Assembly (NCBI GenBank): GCA_030674155.1
Contig: CM060317.1
Span: 45,591,609-45,604,108 of the forward strand
Origin: Stramonita haemastoma
Taxonomy: Eukaryota > Mollusca > Gastropoda > Neogastropoda > Muricidae
Reading direction: 5' to 3'
Length of the DNA stretch: 12,500 nucleotides
The position numbers and the translations under genes were made by a program. The notes under the pieces were generated by a model that was not told where the DNA came from, did not search any database, and saw nothing but the letters and a program-made list of their open reading frames with translations. Positions 7,247-12,500 of the stretch are shown here, piece after piece (the stretch's first letter is position 1; each line of letters begins with the position of its first letter).

Positions 7247-7429
7247 TTCCTATTATCCTGAGTTTTGAGTCAGGGGCCAGTCTTTCCGAAAAAAAAAAGT
7301 GGGTTTTTTTTTTTTTCTATGGATGCCTTAATACGTGAAGTACGAATCTGAGAGATATATAAAAATAAGAGGAAAACTGCCAGAATCTAACCCTTAAGTG
7401 CAGCCTGTACCTTACTACGTCTCTTCATC
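7247..7429. other. Unique sequence, no gene seen
   Basis: A10 and T13 runs at about 7289-7315 are separated by GTGGG. No element family was recognised. Confidence 0.5.
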
Positions 7430-7520
7430 CTAACCCCCCCAGAAATCCATCAAACTCGTTGCTCCCTCCTTCCTCCTTCCTCCTTCCGTCTCCCCCTCCT
7501 CCCCTTCTCTTTCCCCCCTC
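7430..7520. repeat. Pyrimidine-rich stretch with CCTTCCT units
   Basis: CCTCCTT units repeat at 7468-7489, followed by CCCCCTCCTCCCC and CTTTCCCCCCTCAG. The end resembles a polypyrimidine tract with an AG acceptor, but no exon follows it. Confidence 0.7.
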
Positions 7521-7727
7521 AGTCCCTTAGTATACAGACCTCTTGCCTCCTCACCATCGTTCGTGTCAACAATGCTTTTCCATTCATTCCTCCTCGCTGC
7601 CGCCCCCTCCCACTGCAGGTTGTGTGTTGTTTTGTTCCAGGTAATTTCGCTCATCTGCCCACTTGACTTAGTTTTATGCTCAACAGATTGCTTTGTTTGA
7701 ATGTTTGACTGTATCACCTTACTTTGA
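7521..7727. other. Unique sequence, no gene seen
   Basis: This is mixed composition. A minus-strand frame across it (7430-7813) is extended by poly-Thr from the neighbouring GTT tract and has no domain. Confidence 0.5.
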
Positions 7728-7735
7728 GTTGTTGC

Positions 7736-7787
<52 letters not shown>
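7728..7787. repeat. (GTT)20 trinucleotide tract
   Basis: There are about twenty GTT units with one GCT variant near 7734. It reads as poly-Leu, Val or Cys on plus and poly-Thr, Asn or Gln on minus. Confidence 0.96.
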
Positions 7788-7818
7788 ACGTGGCTTGATC
7801 TCTTGTTTTCCATTGCTT

Positions 7819-7880
7819 GGGACTGGATGTAAAAAGCACACGAGTGCTTATCTATTATCCTCGAATAAAAGAATTTTGCC
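7819..7880 (+). mobile_element. SINE/LINE 3' tail fragment, copy 6
   Basis: GGGACTGGATGTAAAAAGC followed by GAGTGCTTATCTATTATCC and GAATAAAAGAATTTT matches the ends of copies 2 and 5. A perfect hairpin AAGCAC-acga-GTGCTT lies at 7834-7849. Only the last 60 bp or so is present. A 6-bp direct repeat TTGCTT lies on both sides (7813-7818 and 7881-7886). This could be a target-site duplication of a very short, 5'-truncated insertion, though chance is possible. The same tail could belong to the partner LINE rather than the SINE. Confidence 0.8.
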
Positions 7881-7922
7881 TTGCTTTATTGTGTGCTTCG
7901 TCATTTGTGTGCGTGTTTCGGG

Positions 7923-7939
7923 TGTGTGTATGGTCTGTG

Positions 7940-8014
<75 letters not shown>

Positions 8015-8088
8015 GGGGGGGGGGTGCGTGTGTTGTGTGTGTGTGTGCATCTCTCTCTCTCTCTCTCTCTCTTCCTCTCTCTCTCTCT

Positions 8089-8157
<69 letters not shown>

Positions 8158-8221
8158 TGTCTGTCTGTCTGTCTGTCTGTCTCTGTCTCTGTCTCTGTCT
8201 CTGTCTCTCTCTTCTCTCTCT

Positions 8222-8286
<65 letters not shown>

Positions 8287-8293
8287 CTCTCGC
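7923..8293. repeat. Large compound array (TG)n, G10, (TC)n, (TGTC)n, (TC)n
   Basis: TG fills 7940-8013, G10 8015-8024, TG again to 8047, TC 8050-8153, TGTC 8156-8183, TCTCTG 8180-8206, and TC again to 8293 with short breaks. All three frames stay open, giving the long Cys/Val then Ser/Leu predicted peptides. None has a domain or non-repetitive support. Confidence 0.96.
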
Positions 8294-8321
8294 TCGAAAA
8301 ACGAAAACGAAAACGAAAACT
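8294..8321. repeat. (CGAAAA)n short array
   Basis: Four tandem copies of a 6-bp CGAAAA-type unit directly follow the TC array. Confidence 0.85.
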
Positions 8322-8493
8322 ATTGTGTGAATATTTCAAGAGAAGTGGAACTGCTGTGTTTCTCAAGAGGACTTGAAAAGAAAGCATGGCTTTTTCACAC
8401 AGCCCTGTTTACATACAGGCCATTTGTAGGGTTTGTATGTATGACATTTTCAATGTTTACTTTACCAAAGAACATGCCATTATGTGAAACATA
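8322..8493. other. Unique sequence, no gene seen
   Basis: This is mixed sequence with no element boundary or supported frame. Confidence 0.5.
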
Positions 8494-8692
8494 CTCCACT
8501 GTGGAATCTGCTTGTTTTAAAAACCAACAGTCTCTGCTTTGAATCCTGCCTGCATCTGTTTTTCCCCTCATCTACTAGACCAGGAATGGTGGTCTGGACG
8601 CTAGTCTTTCGGTTGAGGTGATGAAATGAGGTCCCTCCTGTGTCCAACTTGCATTTAATGTGCATGTCTAAACAAAAAAGTCCTACGGGAAA
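8494..8692 (+). mobile_element. Plus-strand SINE, 3'-incomplete copy 7
   Basis: A B-box-like GCTTTGAATCC lies at 8536-8546, and the A box is not convincing. The central domain at 8588-8634 (GGTGGTCTGGACGCTAGTC and GAGGTCCC) is the reverse complement match of the copy 3 core. A degraded linker TTAATGTGCATGTC and AAAAAAGTCCTACGGG at 8654-8690 matches copy 3's GCGCACGTAAAAGAACCCACGG. The copy then stops and GAGAC-type repeats follow (8693-8725). The 3' tail is missing. Confidence 0.8.
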
Positions 8693-8802
8693 CGAGAGAG
8701 ATGAGAGACGAGAGAGACGAGACAGATTTTTCTCCTTCTGTTTCCATCTCTTATCTGTCCCTGCCTTCAACATCTACCTGCCAAAGTGTATAACCTTTAT
8801 AG
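8693..8802. other. GAGAC-rich patch then unique spacer
   Basis: GAGAGAC and GACGAGA words occur at 8693-8725, followed by pyrimidine-rich unique sequence. No gene was seen. Confidence 0.5.
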
Positions 8803-8812
8803 GTGCGCGCGC

Positions 8813-8881
<69 letters not shown>

Positions 8882-8909
8882 GCGCGTGCGTGTGTGTGTG
8901 TGTGTGTGT
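8803..8909. repeat. (GC)n(GT)n alternating tract, Z-DNA candidate
   Basis: Purine and pyrimidine alternate for 107 bp with a single phase break at 8880/8881. GC units fill about 8805-8827, GT fills 8827-8880, then GCGCGTGCG and TG follow. Alternating GC plus GT is the classic left-handed Z-DNA composition. Formation in vivo is inferred. Confidence 0.9.
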
Positions 8910-8910
8910 A

Positions 8911-9046
8911 CATTCGACTTTGCTAAAGCTATAAATGGTTATTGATTGATTGTGTGTTGTATAGGCCGAATGCAAGCGCTTTGATTTGTTTTTTACAAGA
9001 TATAGCGCTATATGGATTCCATGTATTATCATTATTATTATTATTA
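8911..9046 (+). mobile_element. Retroelement 3' tail with AGCGCT hairpin and (TTA)n end
   Basis: GCAAGCGCTTTGATTTGT and ACAAGATATAGCGCTATAT (8972-9012) form an imperfect stem with GCGCT/AGCGC and TTGT/ACAA pairs. A spacer and then (TTA)n at 9025-9046 follow. A 3'-terminal hairpin followed by a short tandem repeat is typical of LINE or SINE tails, and AGCGCTATATAAAT-like ends are widespread in animal retroelements. The 5' boundary is unclear. The adjoining ATTGATTG and TG repeats may be unrelated. Confidence 0.65.
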
Positions 9047-9133
9047 GATGTTCCTCGGGAAAAAAAAGCTATAGGAAAGAGCAGTACTAAACTTCACAGA
9101 AAAATCTTCTTTCATTAAAAGTGTTTATATTAT
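9047..9133. other. Short unique spacer
   Basis: It contains an A7 run, and nothing was recognised. Confidence 0.5.
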
Positions 9134-9330
9134 GATACGATGCAATACAATACAATGCAATGCAATATAAAATAATACAATACAATGCAACACAATACCA
9201 TACCATACCATACCATACCATACAGCACCATGCAATACAATGTAACACAACGTAACCCAAAATAATACAAACACAATGGAATTCTATATAATTTGATACA
9301 ACACAATACAATACTACACAACACAAAAAC
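9134..9330. repeat. Degenerate pentanucleotide array (ACAAT/ACCAT)n
   Basis: Five-base units ACAAT, GCAAT and ACCAT dominate. A clean block of about six ACCAT units lies at about 9195-9223, and more diverged units on both sides reach about 9330. The 5-bp period tolerates many substitutions, so the array looks old with one younger expanded segment. Minus-strand frames encode CIVLYCI-type repeats. Confidence 0.88.
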
Positions 9331-9590
9331 ATACACGTGCACGACACCAAGTCTGCCAAGAAACTAACAGAGCAGCAGCTTCAGCCATTGCATAACCCAC
9401 TGCGTCAGTAACTTGGGGTCTGGGGTGAGGTGAGTGTTAAACATTATTCCTCTTTCTGCCAACCACCAAACCAGGATCATAAAAATCTGCTATCCCTTTA
9501 ACAGAGGCCTATTTGATCTTCTGTTTTCATACAGAGGGTTGTGTAGCACTGGCTAGTTAGTATGCATGCACGTTAATTTTAGGACTCGTG
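9331..9590. other. Unique sequence, no gene seen
   Basis: This is mixed composition with short direct repeats GGGGTCTGGGGTGAGG near 9415. No RNA gene or supported frame was seen. Confidence 0.5.
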
Positions 9591-9891
9591 ACTTTCCTCA
9601 GAATCCAGCAAACCATTGGTCCCTACGAAAATCTTCTATCAATTGTAAAGAAGCGTAAACTTTAATGGTACGGGCATGTCACAAGATCAAAAGGACTAGC
9701 AAAGATACTACTGCAAGGCACTGTCCAAGGAGGAAGAAAAAGAGGCAGACCAATAGTAGAGATGGGAGGACAACATCAGCGAATGGACAGGCCTAGAACT
9801 CAACAAAATCCTGAGAAAGGCAGAACAGAGAAAGGAATGGAGGGAACTGGTTGTCAAGTCTTCATAGGTTCCCCCACAGTGGCCAGACTAA
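9591..9891 (+). pseudogene. C-terminal remnant of a non-LTR retrotransposon reverse-transcriptase ORF
   Basis: Translating from about 9603 gives IQQTIGPYENLLSIVKKRKL, an in-frame TAA at 9663-9665, then WYGHVTRS, GLAK and QGG.KRGRP. After a +1 frameshift near 9753-9760 it continues RWEDNISEWTG and ends EWRELVVKSS before TAG (9865-9867). The natural-looking end is TAA at 9889-9891. The WYGHV, GRKRGRP and WEDN/EWTG pattern is the conserved C-terminal region of many LINE ORF2 proteins, downstream of the reverse-transcriptase core. The catalytic domain and endonuclease are absent, so the copy is 5'-truncated, frameshifted and dead. The clade (RTE, CR1 or Jockey-like) could not be assigned. The 3' end runs directly into the GATA/GACA array. 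Confidence 0.85.
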
Positions 9892-9893
9892 GG

Positions 9894-9947
<54 letters not shown>

Positions 9948-10005
9948 GATAGAAAGATAGATAGATAGATAGAGAGATAGAGAGAGAAGATAGATAGATA
10001 GATAG

Positions 10006-10100
<95 letters not shown>

Positions 10101-10101
10101 C
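9892..10101. repeat. (GACA)n then (GATA)n array at the LINE 3' end
   Basis: GGGATAGATAGATAGA begins immediately after the LINE stop. GACA units fill about 9905-9946. GATA units with GAGA breaks fill 9955-10100, and the last 90 bp are almost perfect. GACA and GATA differ by one transition. The minus frame encodes SIYL repeats only. Confidence 0.95.
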
Positions 10102-10370
10102 CGACTTTCCTCACCAATAGTCTACCAGGTGGTATAAATCAGTGTAAAGCATGCAGCGACCTGAAGGATCAGAGGCCTGGCCTGATTCTTGTAGTCTTTC
10201 TCAGACACTGGTATGAAATCTTGGTTAACAACATCCCCATGAACCACAAGATTCTGCAAGCAATGTCATCAGATACATATGCCCCTTCTTCTTCAATGCA
10301 ACTACTTCATCCCTAAGTCGGAATGCAGCTACCCTAACGGTGGGCAACAGCGGTCGCATACGCTAAAAGC
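10102..10370. other. Unique sequence, no gene seen
   Basis: This is balanced composition and less repetitive than most of the window. I checked it for LINE or SINE words and found none. Short frames contain stops. It may be the body of an unrecognised element whose end is the hairpin pair just downstream. Confidence 0.45.
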
Positions 10371-10434
10371 TCACCATTGGTGAACTTAGGATCGCGGAGT
10401 TCTAGCCGTAGAACTAACAAACAAACAAAAAATC
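10371..10434 (+). other. Two tight hairpins followed by (AAAC)n
   Basis: TCACCA-T-TGGTGA lies at 10371-10383 and GTTCTA-gccg-TAGAAC at 10399-10414. AACAAACAAACAAAAAA follows at 10417-10433. Terminal hairpin plus a short A-rich tandem tail resembles a retroelement 3' end on the plus strand. No family was recognised. Confidence 0.4.
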
Positions 10435-10438
10435 TCGA

Positions 10439-10503
10439 GAGCGCGTGCGCGCGTGCGCACGCACGCACGCACGCAAGCACACACAAACACATAAACACAC
10501 ACA

Positions 10504-10542
<39 letters not shown>

Positions 10543-10554
10543 CGCACGCACGCA

Positions 10555-10651
<97 letters not shown>
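10439..10651. repeat. (GC/GCAC)n and long (CA)n array, Z-DNA candidate
   Basis: GCGCGTGCGC and GCAC units fill 10439-10475. CA with AAAC variants reaches 10510. CA runs to 10533, then GCAC variants to 10558, and an almost pure CA tract of about 90 bp fills 10559-10651. Alternation of purine and pyrimidine is near continuous. Confidence 0.95.
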
Positions 10652-10652
<1 letters not shown>

Positions 10653-10681
10653 GCAAATAAAATATGGATCCGTATTGTGGA

Positions 10682-10875
10682 TTTTAGAGAGCGAAAGAGA
10701 AACCCCAAGCCATGAAAATGAAATATTATTGCAGCAAGATGCATAAGATATTTAGAGAGAGAAAGAAACCCCAAGCCATGAAAATGAAATATTATTGCAG
10801 CAAAATGCATAAGATATTTAGAGAGAGAAAGAAACCCCGGACCATGAAAATGAAATACTGCAGCAAAATGTGTAA
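10682..10875. repeat. 66-bp minisatellite, about three copies
   Basis: Copies start at 10700, 10766 and 10832, each opening AAACCCC. A partial copy lies at 10682-10699. Copies 1 and 2 differ at very few positions. Copy 3 has a 3-bp deletion, several changes, and decays after about 10875. Because 66 is divisible by three, one plus frame (10712-10897) reads through as a 22-residue peptide repeat (MKMKYYCSKMHKIF and onward). This is a mechanical result of the period, not evidence of a gene. Confidence 0.93.
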
Positions 10876-10961
10876 AATAAAAATTTATTTTCAATAGACA
10901 CTTAAACAAAAAAAAAATTCAACAACAACAACAAAACTAAGAGACTCGTAAGATAACCTGA

Positions 10962-11155
10962 GTGCTTGGTGGATCAGTGGTCCAGGGAGTATCACCTCCG
11001 TCTAGACAGTGAGAAGTTGCAGGTTCAACTCCCGCTTGAACTCGAGCATTTCCCTCCCCCATCCGCAGGACCTTGAATGGTGGTCTTTGTGCTAGTCTTT
11101 TGGACAAGACAACAAACTGTATTCTGGGATGGAACATACATTTAGCCCACATACA
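10962..11155 (+). mobile_element. Plus-strand SINE copy 8, tail replaced by a GTGC repeat
   Basis: It has A-box TGGATCAGTGG (10970-10980) and B-box GGTTCAACTCCC (11022-11033). The central domain GAATGGTGGTCTTTGTGCTAGTC, TTTTGGACAAGACAACAAAC fills about 11074-11118. A degraded linker ATTTAGCCCACATACA at 11139-11154 matches ATTTAGCGCACGTA in copy 3. The sequence then turns directly into TGTGTGCGTGCG repeats and no 3' tail follows. The A-to-B spacing of about 52 nt is close to copy 3, suggesting the same subfamily head. Confidence 0.85.
10970..11033 (+). promoter_or_regulatory. Pol III A/B boxes of SINE copy 8
   Basis: TGGATCAGTGG fits the A box closely except for A in place of C. GGTTCAACTCC fits the B box except for A in place of G. 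The spacing is longer than in a tRNA, so promoter function is uncertain. Confidence 0.55.
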
Positions 11156-11156
11156 T

Positions 11157-11259
11157 CTGTGTGTGTGCGTGCGTGCGTGCGTGCGTGCGTGCAAGCGTGC
11201 GTGTGTGCGTGCATGCCCGCGCGCTTGCGTGCGTGCGTACGTGCGTGCGTGCGTGCGTG
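11157..11259. repeat. (GTGC)n tetranucleotide array
   Basis: GTGC/TGCG units run with small interruptions (CAAG, CATGCCCGCGCTTGC) to 11259. Purine-pyrimidine alternation is nearly complete, so it is a further Z-DNA candidate. It starts within a few bases of the SINE copy 8 linker. Confidence 0.93.
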
Positions 11260-11556
11260 TAGACAGAGTTGGGGTGAAGGAGAAATAAGATATTGTACCT
11301 AAAAATGTCTTTAGAAAAAGAAGAAAACACACACCATCACCGCCACCACCCCCAACCCCACCCCCCAAAAATAAAGAAAGAATGAGAGAGGGGGAAAGAG
11401 AATAAAATTACCCCAAATGTGACAGGGAGGTGGGTGGCAACGTCAAGGAAAGATAGGGGGAGAGTGTGATAAGACAGAGAAGACAAAGAGACTGAAGGAT
11501 TGGGGGTAAGCTGGTCAGAGAGTCTTCACAGTCTAGTCTAGTCGTTACCACTGCCC

Positions 11557-11558
<2 letters not shown>
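11260..11558. other. C-rich patch and purine-rich patch, no gene seen
   Basis: CACCACCCCCAACCCCACCCCCC ends at 11366, after CATCACCGCC. Sequence at 11370-11515 is purine-rich with GGGGGA and AAAGA words. A TCTAGTCTAGTC repeat at 11531-11542 precedes the TG array. Nothing coding was recognised. Confidence 0.55.
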
Positions 11559-11634
<76 letters not shown>

Positions 11635-11754
11635 CTGTGTGTGTATGTGTGTGCAATGTGTTTGTGTGTGTGTATGTGTGTGTGTGGATGACTCTGTGTG
11701 TGACTCTGTGTGTGTGTGTATGTGTGTGTGTGTGAGTGAGTGAGTGAGTGTGTA

Positions 11755-11838
<84 letters not shown>

Positions 11839-11843
11839 CGTGT
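11559..11843. repeat. Long (TG)n array in two pure blocks
   Basis: A pure TG tract fills about 11559-11632. A variant zone with TGAC, TGTA, TGAG units fills 11633-11758. A second pure tract fills about 11759-11834, and GTGCGTGCG leads into the G-rich segment. The minus frames encode only HTHT repeats. Confidence 0.96.
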
Positions 11844-11870
11844 GGGTGGGGGGTGGGGTGGGGGTGGGGG
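11844..11870 (+). other. G-quadruplex motif
   Basis: The plus strand reads G3-T-G6-T-G4-T-G5-T-G5, that is five G runs all with 1-nt T loops. This meets the strictest G4 pattern and predicts a stable parallel quadruplex directly at the end of the TG array. Confidence 0.8.
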
Positions 11871-12002
11871 TGGTTATTGTGGTGCCTCGGGTCAGAAACT
11901 TCACTGGATTCCAACATACCTGAAAATCTTCCTGATTTCCCTCACAGAGAGGATAATGAGAGGAGAGAAATAGCAGAACGATAGGAATGCAGTCCAGAGA
12001 AC
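11871..12002. other. Unique spacer, no gene seen
   Basis: This is mixed then purine-rich sequence with GAGAGGATAATGAGAGGAGAG at 11946-11966. Nothing was recognised. Confidence 0.5.
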
Positions 12003-12052
12003 GGGGCAGGGTGGTGGGGAGGAGGGGAGGGACGGGGGGAGGAGGAAGGGGG
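12003..12052 (+). other. G-rich block, G-quadruplex candidate
   Basis: G4, G3, G4, G4, G3, G6 and G5 runs are separated by 1 to 8 bases, mostly A-containing loops. It can form several alternative quadruplexes. Confidence 0.65.
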
Positions 12053-12132
12053 CGGAGGCTGTGGGGCTGGAAGATTGACGAAAGAGCAGAGACTGCGACA
12101 ATTAATGAATGTATGCTGGAGAAAATGAGTCA

Positions 12133-12157
12133 GTCTCTCTGTCTCTGTCTGTCTCTC

Positions 12158-12204
<47 letters not shown>

Positions 12205-12208
12205 CCCC

Positions 12209-12279
<71 letters not shown>

Positions 12280-12395
12280 CCTCCTCCTCTCTCTCTCTCC
12301 TCCCTCCTCTCCTCGTCTCGTCTCTCCTTCTCTCCGTCTCTCTCGTGTCTCTGTCTCTCTTTCTCTTCTCTTTCTCTCTCTCTCTCTCTCTTCCT

Positions 12396-12427
<32 letters not shown>

Positions 12428-12463
12428 CTCTCTCTCTCTGTATCTCTATCTCTATCTCTATCT
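12133..12463. repeat. Pyrimidine-only (CT)n-rich array
   Basis: TCTG units at 12133-12155 lead into a C10-12 run near 12156-12168. CT tracts with CCT, CGT and TTC interruptions follow to about 12440, and TATCTC units at 12441-12463. About 320 bp of nearly pure pyrimidine reads as Ser/Leu on plus and Arg/Glu on minus. The last bases of the window (12464-12500) show nothing recognisable. Confidence 0.95.
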
Positions 12464-12500
12464 ATTAGTCTAGTCAATATTTGCAAAAAAAAAGTGCCGA

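Noticed and set aside
7481..7525. Polypyrimidine tract with CAG as a splice acceptor
   Set aside because: No open exon follows, and stops appear within a few codons. CCTTCCT repeats explain the composition.
7693..8542. Three overlapping long plus-strand frames up to 241 residues
   Set aside because: They stay open only because TG and TC arrays lack stops in every frame. The unique ends match SINE copy 7 and spacer, not a protein family.
10712..10897. 61-residue plus-strand frame with 22-residue repeats
   Set aside because: The period of 66 is divisible by three, so it keeps a frame open without selection. There are no flanking coding features.
10334..10909. 191-residue minus-strand frame
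   Set aside because: It joins the 66-bp minisatellite, the CA array and a hairpin region. The FHFHGLGFLSLSKYL repeat is the minisatellite read backward.

Overview
The window looks like gene-poor, repeat-dominated nuclear DNA of an animal, most likely a mollusc and probably a gastropod. I see no intact protein-coding gene and no functional RNA gene. By my own interval sum, about 40% is microsatellite, minisatellite or strand-biased low-complexity DNA, and about 15% is SINE sequence. The host guess rests on a tRNA-headed SINE whose core (for example 4199-4246) I associate from memory with molluscan sequences. That was not checked against any database. Nearly every long open frame runs through a TG, CT, CTGT, GATA or AAG tract and encodes a short-period peptide, so none is called as a gene.

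Layout. Positions 1-165 hold a minus-strand SINE cut by the window edge. Positions 318-2726 are a train of tetranucleotide, purine-rich, G/T-rich, ACAG and AAG tracts. Positions 2813-5012 hold three more minus-strand SINEs, the first apparently full length with an 8-bp direct repeat at both ends. They are separated by long TG/G-run tracts. Positions 5130-6600 are compound CT, AC, CTGT and TG arrays, a purine-rich block and a C-rich block. Positions 6674-8692 hold three partial plus-strand SINE copies around GTT and TG/CT arrays. Positions 8803-9046 hold a 107-bp alternating purine-pyrimidine tract and a retroelement 3' tail ending in (TTA)n. Positions 9134-9330 are a degenerate pentanucleotide array. 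Positions 9591-9891 are the broken C-terminal end of a non-LTR reverse transcriptase frame that runs into GACA/GATA repeats. Positions 10399-11155 hold short hairpins, a CA array, a 66-bp minisatellite and another plus-strand SINE. The rest is TGCG, TG, G-rich and CT low-complexity DNA.

The most coherent signal is one modular SINE group with eight recognisable members. They share pieces of a tRNA-like head with Pol III A and B boxes, a conserved central domain, and a 'GCGCACGTTAAA' linker. At least two unrelated 3' tails follow. One carries an AAGCAC/GTGCTT hairpin and an AATAAAAG end. The other carries two strong hairpins. All copies left of 5.1 kb are on the minus strand and all copies right of 6.6 kb are on the plus strand. 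Several microsatellites start exactly where a retroelement copy stops, which suggests that retroelement tails seeded some arrays. I found no undescribed gene system. The interest lies in SINE modularity, microsatellite birth and DNA with strong non-B potential.
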